Positions 1 through 8,006 of a stretch of DNA of 17,916 nucleotides are shown piece by piece. How positions within the stretch are numbered: the stretch's first letter is position 1; each line of letters begins with the position of its first letter. The notes under the pieces were generated by a model. That model was not told the DNA's origin. It ran no database searches and saw only the letters and a program-made list of their open reading frames with translations. Source of the stretch: Bifidobacterium breve (lineage in GTDB: Bacteria > Bacteroidota > Bacteroidia > Chitinophagales > Chitinophagaceae); NCBI GenBank assembly GCA_943323935.2, contig CALPJR020000004.1, forward strand, positions 1 through 17,916. Reading direction: 5' to 3'. Position numbers and translations under genes: made by a program.

Positions 1-13
1 AAACGATATAACT

Positions 14-1897
14 ATGCAAAAAGGTCAAATAAGAGTTCAGACAGAGAACATCTTTCCAATCATTAAGAAGTTCCTTTATAGTGACCACGAAATCTTTGTT
101 CGTGAATTAGTGAGTAATGCAGTGGATGCCGCTCAAAAATTAAAAACCTTAAGTTCTAAAGGCGAGGTGAAAGGGGAGTTGGGCGATTTAAGAGTGGACG
201 TGATTGTGGATGCAAAAGAAAAAACAATTTCGATCATTGACAATGGTATTGGTATGTCTGCCGAAGAAGTGGACAAGTACATCAACCAAGTGGCGTTTAG
301 TGGTGCAGAGGAATTTGTAACCAAGTACCAAGACGCGAGTATCATTGGGCATTTTGGTTTAGGATTTTATAGCTCATTTATGGTGAGTGATAAAGTAGAT
401 ATTTATTCTAAGAGCCATACTGATGCACCAGGCGTTTTCTGGAGTTGTGATGGCAGCCCTAGTTATGAATTATACGAAGTAGATTATAGCAATAGAGGTA
501 CTAAAATCGTGATGCATATCAATGAAGAAAGCAAAGAATTTTTAGAACCTTCTAGGGTGAAATCTATTTTGGATCGTTTCTGTAAATTTTTACCTGTTGC
601 CATTTATTTTACTGACGCTAACGCGGTACCTGCTGAAACTAAATCCACTGACGGGGCTGATGATACTGCATTAGAAGTTGAAAAACCAATTAATAATACC
701 AATCCTATATGGGTTAGAAAGCCAGCCGATTTAACGAAGGAGGATTATGAGAATTTTTATAAGGAATTGTATCCATTTGGAGAAAAGCCTTTATTCTGGA
801 TCCATTTAAATGTGGATTATCCATTTAACTTAACGGGTATTTTATATTTCCCTAAAATCAAACAAAGCTATGAGATCCAAAAGGACAAGATCCAATTGTA
901 TTGCAATCAAGTGTTTGTAACGGATGAGGTAAAAGATATTGTTCCAGAGTTTTTAATGTTATTACATGGTGTGATTGATAGTCCAGATATTCCTTTGAAT
1001 GTTAGTAGAAGTTATTTACAAGGCGATCCGAATGTAAAAAAGATCAATGCGCATATCACTAAAAAAGTAGCAGATAAATTAGAAGAGATTTTCAACAATG
1101 ACAGAAAAGCATTTGAAGAAAAATGGGAGAGCTTAGGATTATTTGTAAAATATGGTATGATCACAGACGATAAATTCCTAGAAAAAGGGAATAAGTTTTT
1201 GATTTTAGAAGATGCTGCTGAAGCGGGTAAGTTTTATACTTTAGATGAATACAAAACAACCACAGAAGCGACTCAAAAAAATAAAGAGGGCAAACAAGTC
1301 TTATTGTATACCACCAATCCAGTACAACAAGATGCTTTCATCCAAGCTGCAGTAGGTAAAGGGTTTAAGGTGATCAAGTTGGAAACAATGGTAGACGCCG
1401 CTTTTATCAATAATGTAGAGATGAAATGGGAAGGCGTTCAATTTGTGAGAGTTGATGCCGATGTGGTAGATAATTTAATTGATAAGCAAGAAAATGTGGA
1501 TTCAATTTTATCTAAAGAAGAGGTGGAACAAGCAAAGAAATTATTTGAATTCCAAATTCCTGAAACAACCATTACGGTGGAAGTGAAAGGCCTTAGCCAA
1601 GACGTTGCGCCTGTGATTGCTACAAGACCTGAGTTCATGCGTCGTATGAAAGACATGGCTGGTATGAGTGGTGGAGGCATGAATGCATTTTATGCGCAAA
1701 TGCCAGACGAAGTGCATTTGACCATCAATGGCAATCATCCAATTTATCAAACACTATTAAAGGAAACGAATACAGATAAACAACAAAAGCAAGCAAGAAA
1801 TTTAGCCGACTTAGCCTTGTTGTCTCAAGGATTATTAAAAGGTGCTGAATTAACAAGCTTTATCAATCGTTCAGTGGAATTGACTAGTCAAAGCTAG
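14..1897 (+). CDS. htpG: HtpG, bacterial Hsp90-type chaperone
   Basis: Cytosolic ATP-dependent Hsp90-family chaperone of 627 aa, close to the usual length of about 625. The N-terminal GHKL ATPase domain shows the N-box with catalytic Glu31 and Mg-binding Asn35 (RELVSNAVDAAQK), the DNGIGM motif with nucleotide-contacting Asp76 (76-81), and the lid glycines in IGHFGLGFYSSF (111-122). An acidic linker at roughly 205-235 separates it from the middle domain, which carries the ATPase-activating Arg332 in NVSRSYLQ. The C-terminal dimerisation domain contains a Met/Gly-rich stretch near 548-560. The ATG lies 13 nt from the window edge, so its promoter is not visible. The gene is followed by a terminator shared with convergent recJ. 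No truncation or frameshift is seen. Confidence 0.97.
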   Translation: MQKGQIRVQTENIFPIIKKFLYSDHEIFVRELVSNAVDAAQKLKTLSSKGEVKGELGDLRVDVIVDAKEKTISIIDNGIGMSAEEVDKYINQVAFSGAEEFVTKYQDASIIGHFGLGFYSSFMVSDKVDIYSKSHTDAPGVFWSCDGSPSYELYEVDYSNRGTKIVMHINEESKEFLEPSRVKSILDRFCKFLPVAIYFTDANAVPAETKSTDGADDTALEVEKPINNTNPIWVRKPADLTKEDYENFYKELYPFGEKPLFWIHLNVDYPFNLTGILYFPKIKQSYEIQKDKIQLYCNQVFVTDEVKDIVPEFLMLLHGVIDSPDIPLNVSRSYLQGDPNVKKINAHITKKVADKLEEIFNNDRKAFEEKWESLGLFVKYGMITDDKFLEKGNKFLILEDAAEAGKFYTLDEYKTTTEATQKNKEGKQVLLYTTNPVQQDAFIQAAVGKGFKVIKLETMVDAAFINNVEMKWEGVQFVRVDADVVDNLIDKQENVDSILSKEEVEQAKKLFEFQIPETTITVEVKGLSQDVAPVIATRPEFMRRMKDMAGMSGGGMNAFYAQMPDEVHLTINGNHPIYQTLLKETNTDKQQKQARNLADLALLSQGLLKGAELTSFINRSVELTSQS

Positions 1898-1989
1898 AGA
1901 TGAACTAAGCCTTATAGTTTTTATTAGAGTTAGAATCATGTTTTCTCTAATGAAGAAAGTATAAATTTTAAAAAAGAAAAGTATAGATC

Positions 1990-2023
1990 AACGAGCCCGA
2001 ATTAATTTGGGCTCGTTTCTTTT
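1990..2023. terminator. Rho-independent terminator between htpG and recJ, overlapping the recJ end
   Basis: A perfect 9-bp stem (AACGAGCCC at 1990-1998 with GGGCTCGTT at 2009-2017) encloses a 10-nt loop. It is followed on the plus strand by a T-rich tail (TCTTTTA), as expected for termination of htpG. Read on the minus strand, a T-rich run also follows, but about 9 nt after the stem, so use by recJ is plausible but weaker. The recJ stop codon (2002-2004) sits in the loop, and the right arm encodes the last residues of RecJ. Confidence 0.8.
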
Positions 2024-3705
2024 AGGTCTATCACTTGCATTTGGATAGACTGTGTGCCCTGCCATTCGTTCAATTGCAATTGAAAAACAATATCAAATGG
2101 CTTGCCTGATTTTACAATGTCAATTTTATCTGGCATATTGTAGCCAATACCTCTAACACTATTATTGCCTTGCGTTAGGTTAAAACTAATATGTGCTTCT
2201 TTTACCAATTTTGAATAACCTGTGTCTCGTACATTTTTTGCTAGAAAAATAGGGCGCATATTGTCTGGTCCAAATGGTTCCATTTGCGCAATGATTTGAA
2301 AAAACTGCATGCTTATTTGATCCAATGGGAGTAGCGCATTGATTAAAATTTCTGGCACCATTTGTTCTGGTGTGATTCTCTCTGCTACTGCTTTTTCAAA
2401 AGCTTCTTTAAAGGCTTCTAATTTGTCAATGCTCAATGTCATCCCTGCTGCAGCAAAATGTCCGCCATAGCCTAAAAGGTGTTCCCTACATGCATGTAAT
2501 GCTTCGTATAAATTAAATCCTTGCACACTTCTGGCGCTGCCCGAAACGATATCTCCATTTTGTGTGAGGACAATCGTGGGTTTATAATGTCTTTCAATCA
2601 ACCTACTTGCTACAATGCCCACAACGCCTTTATGCCAATGAGGTTGAAACACTACGGTCGATTTTTTATTTAAATGTGCAGGGTCATTTTCAATCTCTGC
2701 AAACGCTTCTTCTGAAATACTACTGTCTGCTTCTCTTCTGTCTAAATTATCTTGTTGTAAAAGGGAAGCCACATCCAATGCGCCTTGGTAGGCTGTTTCT
2801 ATAAAAAGCTGTACTGCTTTTTTTGCATCATCCATCCTGCCTGCTGCATTGATTCTTGGGGCAACTGCAAAAACTAAATTACTAATTCTGATTGGCCTAT
2901 TTTGTTTTGCTAATTCCAATAAAGCCAATATGCCATGACTTGGATTGTCATTTACTTTCTCTAATCCAAAAAACGCCATCGTCCTATTTTCATCTGTTAG
3001 TGGCACAATATCTGCAGCAATTGCGGTGGCCACAAGGTCTAAATATTGCAAATAACTTTCATCTGGTAAATTATAAGCTTGAGCAAGTGCGGTGATCAAT
3101 TTAAATACTACGCCGCATCCACATAATTCTTTATAGGGGTAGCCGCAATCAATTTGCTTTGCATTTAAAATCGCAATAGCTGGCGGTAAAATTGGATCGG
3201 GTAGATGGTGGTCACAAATAATAAAGTCTATCCCCAGCTCTTTTGCATAAGTGATTAATTCTGTTGACTTAATGCCGCAATCCACCGAAATGATTAAATT
3301 GATTCCTGTTGCTTTTGCATGATCGATACCCATTTTTGACACCCCATATCCTTCTCTATAACGATGTGGGATATAAAAGTCAATGGTAGGATGTATATTT
3401 TTTAAAAACTGGTACAATGTTGCAACCGATGTCGTACCATCTACATCATAATCGCCAAAGACCATGATCGATTCATTTTGGTCAAATGCTTTGGTAATTC
3501 TGGTGACTGCCTTGTCCATGTCCTTCATCAACCATGGGTCATGCAGGTCGTTTAAAGCCGGTCTAAAAAACTGTTTTGCTTTATCAAAGTCTTCGATGCC
3601 TCTTTGTACCAAAAGTTCGCATAAAATAGGATGTATTTTAAGTGCTGTCTGAAGTGCAGTTACTTTAGCCGAATCGGCCTCCAATATATTCCAGCGTTTT
3701 TCCAT
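2002..3705 (-). CDS. recJ: RecJ, single-stranded-DNA-specific 5'-3' exonuclease
   Basis: DHH-superfamily nuclease of 567 aa, close to the size of E. coli RecJ. The family degrades single-stranded DNA 5' to 3' in recombinational and mismatch repair. The metal-binding motif FGDYDVDG (83-90, with Asp85, Asp87, Asp89), a VDCG motif (141-144) and the DHH triplet (165-167) are all present. The DHHA1 domain carries its GGH motif at 414-416, and the C-terminal region fits the RecJ OB-type domain. The ATG overlaps by one base the stop codon of the upstream polyprenyl synthase (TAATG), which suggests translational coupling. The stop codon lies in the loop of the terminator shared with htpG. Confidence 0.96.
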   Translation of the reverse strand: MEKRWNILEADSAKVTALQTALKIHPILCELLVQRGIEDFDKAKQFFRPALNDLHDPWLMKDMDKAVTRITKAFDQNESIMVFGDYDVDGTTSVATLYQFLKNIHPTIDFYIPHRYREGYGVSKMGIDHAKATGINLIISVDCGIKSTELITYAKELGIDFIICDHHLPDPILPPAIAILNAKQIDCGYPYKELCGCGVVFKLITALAQAYNLPDESYLQYLDLVATAIAADIVPLTDENRTMAFFGLEKVNDNPSHGILALLELAKQNRPIRISNLVFAVAPRINAAGRMDDAKKAVQLFIETAYQGALDVASLLQQDNLDRREADSSISEEAFAEIENDPAHLNKKSTVVFQPHWHKGVVGIVASRLIERHYKPTIVLTQNGDIVSGSARSVQGFNLYEALHACREHLLGYGGHFAAAGMTLSIDKLEAFKEAFEKAVAERITPEQMVPEILINALLPLDQISMQFFQIIAQMEPFGPDNMRPIFLAKNVRDTGYSKLVKEAHISFNLTQGNNSVRGIGYNMPDKIDIVKSGKPFDIVFQLQLNEWQGTQSIQMQVIDLKETSPN

Positions 3706-4667
3706 TAATATTTTCTGTCAGTTGTATAACGCACCAATTCTTCTAATGCGTCTCTTGTAATGGATGGCGGGAAACTATGTAAAACAATCAATGCTTTGTC
3801 TCTGTATTCAATCATTTTATTTTGTGCGTATTCAATACCGCCTAATTCCTTCACATGGTCAATGACGAACTTCACTTTACGCTTGTCATTGTTATTATTT
3901 TTAACAATATAAACAATCTCTTTTTTTAAAGCAGGGCTACATTTTTGTAAAATGTGAATCAATGGCAGGGTTAGTTTCTTCTCTTTGATGTCATTACCTG
4001 TTGGCTTACCGATCAATTCATCACCATAGTCAAACAAGTCGTCTTTAATTTGGAAAGCCATCCCTACGTATTCTCCAAAATCTTTCATCTTCTGAATTTG
4101 TGCTTGGTCTTTTGTGACAGAGGAAGCGCCTGCTGCACAACTTGAAGAAAGGAGACTAGCTGTTTTACCATAAATGATTTCATAGTAAACCGATTCGTCG
4201 AAATTTAAATTTCTTGTTTTCTCCATTTGCAACAACTCTCCCTCACTCATTTTCTTTACGGCATCAGATAGGATGGTTAATGTTTCAAAGTCTTTATTCT
4301 CTAGTGAAAGCAATAATCCTTTAGACAATAAATAATCGCCCACTAAAACAGCAATTTTATTTTTCCATAAAGCATTGATTGAAAAAAAGCCTCTTCTTTC
4401 TAGTGCATCGTCTACTACGTCGTCGTGTACAAGTGTTGCAGTATGCAATAATTCCACCAAAGATGCGGCACGGTAACTAGCATCATTAATTTCACCGTTC
4501 AACTTGGCAGAAAGCAAAACAAACATTGGTCGCATTTGCTTTCCCTTTCTTTTGACAATATACTGCATGATTCGGTCTAGCAAGGAAACCCTACTTTTAA
4601 CCGCCTCTTTGAAATGCATTTCAAAAAGTTCTAATTCTTTGCCAATGATTTTTTTTGCTAATTCCAT
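3705..4667 (-). CDS. Long-chain polyprenyl diphosphate synthase
   Basis: All-helical trans-prenyltransferase of 320 aa that extends an allylic diphosphate with IPP units. The first Asp-rich motif is DDVVD at 82-86, preceded by HTATLVH. The second is DDLFD at 209-213, followed by the usual GKPTGNDIKEKK stretch. Residues four and five positions before the first motif are small (Thr78, Ala77) rather than aromatic. In this family that pattern permits long products, so the likely role is the side chain of menaquinone (IspB/HepT-like); the exact chain length cannot be read. Transcribed with downstream recJ (one-base overlap), and 56 nt after the hxpB-like gene. Confidence 0.92.
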   Translation of the reverse strand: MELAKKIIGKELELFEMHFKEAVKSRVSLLDRIMQYIVKRKGKQMRPMFVLLSAKLNGEINDASYRAASLVELLHTATLVHDDVVDDALERRGFFSINALWKNKIAVLVGDYLLSKGLLLSLENKDFETLTILSDAVKKMSEGELLQMEKTRNLNFDESVYYEIIYGKTASLLSSSCAAGASSVTKDQAQIQKMKDFGEYVGMAFQIKDDLFDYGDELIGKPTGNDIKEKKLTLPLIHILQKCSPALKKEIVYIVKNNNNDKRKVKFVIDHVKELGGIEYAQNKMIEYRDKALIVLHSFPPSITRDALEELVRYTTDRKY

Positions 4668-4723
4668 TTACGGATGCAATTTAACTTGTATTTAGGGAAG
4701 CAATGTGTTTTTTTTAGCTTGAT

Positions 4724-5383
4724 TTATGCAAGCATATCAAAATGGAGCGCCCCAAAATTTTGCAAGGAGGATAGCTTTAGATCTGCTGCTGCCCAATGCT
4801 CTTGTTTTAGTGCATCTGCAGCTGGTACCACCACGCAGGTCATCCTTGCTGCCTTGGCTGCTAACATGCCATAAAAAGAATCTTCAAAACAGATACATGC
4901 AAGCGGTGATATATGAAGGGCATTTGCGCAATCCAAATAAACCTGAGGATGCGGTTTTGCATAGGGAAGATTTTGTGCTGAACAACTTGCATGAATTAAG
5001 CTGCGAATACCAAGCTTATCTTTCACCCACTCAATTAGTGCAGGAGGGGAAGATGTGGCAAGCCCAATTTTGAATTCCTTTGCTAAAAAAAACTGAAAAA
5101 TATGTTCTACACCTGGCATCAAAGTGGCTTCTTTGTCTATATACACCATGGCCTGATCAATCACTCTTTGTTCGGCTCTTTCATATTCTGTAGATGGGAT
5201 TTTATACTCATGCAACCAATGTGCTACAAATTCTCTAGATCTTAGTCCGGTTGTGGTGGCATATTGTGCTTCTGTCAAACTGATACCGTATTGTCTAAAG
5301 ATTTCAGCGGCTGCTTTATTCCAAAGCGGCTCACTATTGATTAATAAACCATCTATATCAAATATTACGGCAGTTTTTTTCAT
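4724..5383 (-). CDS. hxpB: HAD-superfamily sugar-phosphate phosphatase, HxpB (YniC)-like
   Basis: HAD hydrolase of 219 aa with a helical cap, of the beta-phosphoglucomutase/phosphatase subclass. Motif I is DIDGLL with nucleophile Asp9 and general acid Asp11, motif II is in LATSSPP (108-114), motif III has Lys143 in YAKPHPQVY, and motif IV is FEDS (166-169). The stretch around KPHPQVYLDCA and the C-terminal LKLSSL recall E. coli hexitol phosphatase B (YniC, which acts on 2-deoxyglucose-6-phosphate and hexitol phosphates), so I favour this over a mutase. Substrate is not provable from sequence. First gene of the minus cluster leading to polyprenyl synthase and recJ; divergent from the acyltransferase gene across 87 nt. 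Confidence 0.82.
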   Translation of the reverse strand: MKKTAVIFDIDGLLINSEPLWNKAAAEIFRQYGISLTEAQYATTTGLRSREFVAHWLHEYKIPSTEYERAEQRVIDQAMVYIDKEATLMPGVEHIFQFFLAKEFKIGLATSSPPALIEWVKDKLGIRSLIHASCSAQNLPYAKPHPQVYLDCANALHISPLACICFEDSFYGMLAAKAARMTCVVVPAADALKQEHWAAADLKLSSLQNFGALHFDMLA

Positions 5384-5470
5384 TGTTTAAAGATACAAAT
5401 TGTTGTTTAAACAGGGCAAGTCTATTATAATAATATGTAGTATATTGCGAATCAAATTAGTAGCTTAAAC

Positions 5471-6244
5471 ATGCGTGTACTAGATTATTTAAAGCAAATA
5501 AGAATTTTTCGTTCCATTATTTATGGAATCGTAGGATTGTTTACCTATCCGGGGCTTGCTTTATTTAATGAAATGAAGATTGAGGGTACAGAACATCTAG
5601 AAAATTTGCCCAAGCAGAATGTCCTTTTTGTGAGCAATCACCAAACTTATTTTGCTGACGTAATCACTTTTGTGCATATTTTTTGTGCTGTTAAATGGAG
5701 AAAATTCAATCGATTAGGCATTCCTTATTATTTGTTGAATCCATTTACCAATGTTTATTTTATTGCAGCCGAGGAAACAATGAATGATAACTGGCTAACA
5801 AAATTATTTAAATTAGGCGGAGCACTTACAGTGAAGAGAACTTGGAGGGCAGAGGGAAAGGATGTAGAAAGACAAAGAGATGTGGTAGACACACAAAAAA
5901 TTGATAAAGCATTAGCAAAAAGTTGGGTGATTACTTTCCCGCAAGGCACTACAAAACCTTTTGCACCAGGCAGAAAAGGAACTGCGCATATTATTAAGAA
6001 CAATCATCCCATTGTAATTCCAGTGGTGATCAATGGATTTTGGCGCGCGTTTACAAAAAAAGGGCTAACCTATAAAAAAGTAGGTACGCCGCTGACAATA
6101 AGATTCAAAGCGCCTTTAGAGATTGATTATACTGGTTCTGTAGAAGCTATTTTAGACCAAGTAATGGACGCCATTGAGCAAAGTAAGGACTACATGCTTA
6201 AAGGGAAGCACCACGTGATGAATGTGGTTGAAAACAAAGTGTAG
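5471..6244 (+). CDS. PlsC-like lysophospholipid acyltransferase family protein, atypical motifs
   Basis: Protein of 257 aa with the fold signature of 1-acylglycerol-3-phosphate acyltransferases, which acylate lysophosphatidate at the inner membrane. A hydrophobic N-terminal segment (about 12-32) could anchor it. Block I reads SNHQTYFAD (55-63): catalytic His57 is present, but the Asp is five residues away (HX5D) instead of the canonical four (HX4D). Block III reads FPQGTT (156-161), where most family members have FPEGTR. Block IV is VIPVVING. The overall order and spacing of blocks match PlsC, so membership is firm, but the acceptor is uncertain; it could be a lineage-specific acyltransferase for another lipid. 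Single gene, convergent with the thioesterase with only 14 nt between stop codons. Confidence 0.83.
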   Translation: MRVLDYLKQIRIFRSIIYGIVGLFTYPGLALFNEMKIEGTEHLENLPKQNVLFVSNHQTYFADVITFVHIFCAVKWRKFNRLGIPYYLLNPFTNVYFIAAEETMNDNWLTKLFKLGGALTVKRTWRAEGKDVERQRDVVDTQKIDKALAKSWVITFPQGTTKPFAPGRKGTAHIIKNNHPIVIPVVINGFWRAFTKKGLTYKKVGTPLTIRFKAPLEIDYTGSVEAILDQVMDAIEQSKDYMLKGKHHVMNVVENKV

Positions 6245-6258
6245 AAAGCCAAAAAGTC

Positions 6259-6783
6259 TTAATCGCCCTCTTCTTTTATAAACAATGCTTTTAATTCAGT
6301 GGCATCATCGGGCTTCATTTTTCCTGCTAGGATCAAACGTAATTGTCTTCTTCTTAATGCACTTGCATAATATTTTTTTTCCTCTTCGGTTTCTGCTATG
6401 ATCTCTGGCACTTTCATTGGTTGCTTTTTATCGTCTAATGCAACAAAAGTAAAATAGGCTTCATTGCTTAATACCCTTGTTTGTGCAATGATATTTTGAT
6501 TCCAAACTTTCAAATGAATTTCCATTGATGTGGTAAAAGCCCTAGTCACTTTTGCTTCTATGCAAATTACATTGCCTAATTTGATGGGTGTCTTAAAACT
6601 AATATTATCCACCGATGCTGTCATGGCCGAGGAATTACAATGTTTTGCTGCAGATAGGTAAGCGGCAATGTCCATCCAATACATGAGCTTGCCTCCCATT
6701 AAATCACCATGGGTGTTGGTATCATTGGGTAATACCAATTCGTTCATTGTCGTGTAAGTTGCAGATGCTGTTTTTGCTTCCAT
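6259..6783 (-). CDS. Acyl-CoA thioesterase, hotdog fold (YciA/BACH type)
   Basis: Protein of 174 aa with one hotdog domain of the acyl-CoA hydrolase family, cleaving acyl-CoA to free acid and CoA in the cytosol. The N-terminal block (about 16-45) shows the family pattern: Asn-Asp-Thr-Asn-x-x-Gly, then GGKLMYWMD with the conserved Asp of the active site, then AAxLSAAKH. VDNISFKTPI and GNVICIEAKV follow as the usual strand pair. The C-terminal 40 residues are charged and helical, as in hexameric YciA-like enzymes. Second gene after the dipeptide epimerase (57 nt gap). Preferred acyl length is not deducible. Confidence 0.88.
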   Translation of the reverse strand: MEAKTASATYTTMNELVLPNDTNTHGDLMGGKLMYWMDIAAYLSAAKHCNSSAMTASVDNISFKTPIKLGNVICIEAKVTRAFTTSMEIHLKVWNQNIIAQTRVLSNEAYFTFVALDDKKQPMKVPEIIAETEEEKKYYASALRRRQLRLILAGKMKPDDATELKALFIKEEGD

Positions 6784-6809
6784 AAAATCAATTAGTTTAT
6801 AATTGAATA

Positions 6810-6817
6810 CGAAGGTA
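6810..6817 (-). promoter_or_regulatory. Possible Bacteroidota -7 box upstream of the thioesterase gene
   Basis: On the minus strand the octamer TACCTTCG matches TAnnTTTG at five of six fixed positions and lies 26 nt before the ATG. No TTTG is found at the -33 spacing, so read-through from the epimerase gene is an equal alternative. Confidence 0.3.
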
Positions 6818-6840
6818 CAACTATCCTATGTACAAGTCTG

Positions 6841-7938
6841 CTAGATTGTACAAGATTCCAAATTGCGTAAATAGGCTGGGTCGACATCGGCGCCAATGCC
6901 TGGTGCTTCTCCAATACTTAAGTGCATGCCATTGAATTGAACACCTCCAATGACAGGATCGATTGTATGTCCAATTAAACAAGTGTCCATATCATAAAAA
7001 TGCACATTGTCCATGGCCATCGCAAAATGCATTTTCGCACTTAATGCCACCCTGCTTTCTAGCATTCCTCCCATCATACATGGAATATGATTGGCTTTTG
7101 CGATATCATGAATTTTAATGGCTTCATGGATACCGCCACTTTTAGAGAATTTAATATTGATAGAATGACAGGCTTTACCTGCAATTAATTTTCGGGCATC
7201 ATGATGGGTAAACACCGATTCGTCGGCCATGATTTTGACTGGTGAACTCGCGCAAAGTGCAGGCAGGTAATCATCATAATATTTATGCATGGGCTGTTCG
7301 CAGAATTCAATTTGATAAGGTGCTAATTGTGTAAGTACTTCCAATGCATCCTCCTTTGCCCATCCTTGGTTGGCATCAATTCTTATTTTTATGTCTGGAC
7401 CAATGGCTGTTCTAATTTGTCGAATGCGCTCCACATCCTCCTTAGGCGCTTTTCCTAATTTCACTTTAATCATGCGTACACCTTTCTCAACAAATTCAAT
7501 CGCCTGCGCTGCCATATCCTCAGGCTTCCCAATACCAATAGTTAAATCTGATTCAATTGGTTTTTGATGACCACCTAAAAATTGATAAAGGGGTTGATTG
7601 GCTGCTTTAGCCGCGATGTCATACAATGCTAAATCAAAAGCACTCTTAGCAGTATTATTACCAGCAATGACAAGGTCTAGTTCTTTTAATCGAGCTGGAA
7701 TATCCAATGGGTCTTTCCCTTTCCAAAACTGTGCAAAATCTTTGGCGTTATTGTAGCAGCTTAATTGTGTCTCGCCCACAATCATTGGGAAGGCTGAACA
7801 TTCTCCAATGCCAGTAATGCCTTGGTCTGTTTTTATTTGAATCAAAACATTTTGTGCAAATTCCATGGTCCCTGTTGCAATGGTGAAAGGAATCATGGGA
7901 ATTTTAAACTGGTAAATGGTCGTTTCTATGATTTTCAT
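6841..7938 (-). CDS. Dipeptide epimerase (L-Ala-D/L-Glu type), enolase superfamily
   Basis: Enolase-superfamily enzyme of 365 aa, of the muconate-lactonizing/dipeptide epimerase subgroup. It has the Lys-x-Lys base pair (Lys158, Lys160 in IKVKLG), three metal ligands Asp188 (RIDANQGW), Glu214 (FCEQP) and Asp239 (MADES), and the opposite base Lys263 in INIKFSKSGG. In characterised members this set epimerises the second residue of dipeptides such as L-Ala-D-Glu from murein turnover. Specificity in this subgroup varies, so other dipeptides are possible. The reading frame is open upstream to a TTG at 7968, but the ATG at 7938 begins the natural first strand (MKIIETTIY) and a candidate promoter box overlaps the earlier starts, so I use 7938. 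Probably co-transcribed with the downstream thioesterase gene. Confidence 0.87.
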   Translation of the reverse strand: MKIIETTIYQFKIPMIPFTIATGTMEFAQNVLIQIKTDQGITGIGECSAFPMIVGETQLSCYNNAKDFAQFWKGKDPLDIPARLKELDLVIAGNNTAKSAFDLALYDIAAKAANQPLYQFLGGHQKPIESDLTIGIGKPEDMAAQAIEFVEKGVRMIKVKLGKAPKEDVERIRQIRTAIGPDIKIRIDANQGWAKEDALEVLTQLAPYQIEFCEQPMHKYYDDYLPALCASSPVKIMADESVFTHHDARKLIAGKACHSINIKFSKSGGIHEAIKIHDIAKANHIPCMMGGMLESRVALSAKMHFAMAMDNVHFYDMDTCLIGHTIDPVIGGVQFNGMHLSIGEAPGIGADVDPAYLRNLESCTI

Positions 7939-7946
7939 AATGGGCA

Positions 7947-7954
7947 TAAATATA
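7947..7954 (-). promoter_or_regulatory. Possible -7 box for the dipeptide epimerase gene
   Basis: Minus-strand TATATTTA matches TAnnTTTG at five of six fixed positions and sits 8 nt before the ATG at 7938. If used, transcription would begin within a few bases of that ATG, excluding the in-frame starts at 7968 and 7947. There is no clear TTTG at the -33 position. Confidence 0.3.
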
Positions 7955-8006
7955 GTTATTTTGAACAATTTCCTTCAACTGATTGTTATGATAAAAATCA
8001 ATAGAC

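Noticed and set aside
1923..1951. Inverted repeat ATTAGAG/CTCTAAT after htpG
   Set aside because: The 7-bp AT-rich stem has a 15-nt loop and no T tract, and a much better terminator follows at 1990-2023.
4726..5073. 115-codon plus-strand open frame opposite the hxpB-like gene
   Set aside because: It is fully antisense to a HAD phosphatase with all four motifs, and its translation shows no recognisable domain.
5388..5395. TATCTTTA (minus strand) as a promoter box for the hxpB-like gene
   Set aside because: It matches TAnnTTTG at five of six fixed positions but has no -33 TTTG and almost touches the ATG; not strong enough to list.
6829..6854. Direct repeat TGTACAAG (6829-6836 and 6847-6854) around the epimerase stop
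   Set aside because: At eight bases and two copies it is compatible with chance and has no associated structure.
7939..7968. Ten-residue N-terminal extension of the dipeptide epimerase from a TTG at 7968
   Set aside because: The extension adds no family sequence and overlaps the candidate -7 box; the ATG at 7938 starts the first strand of the fold.
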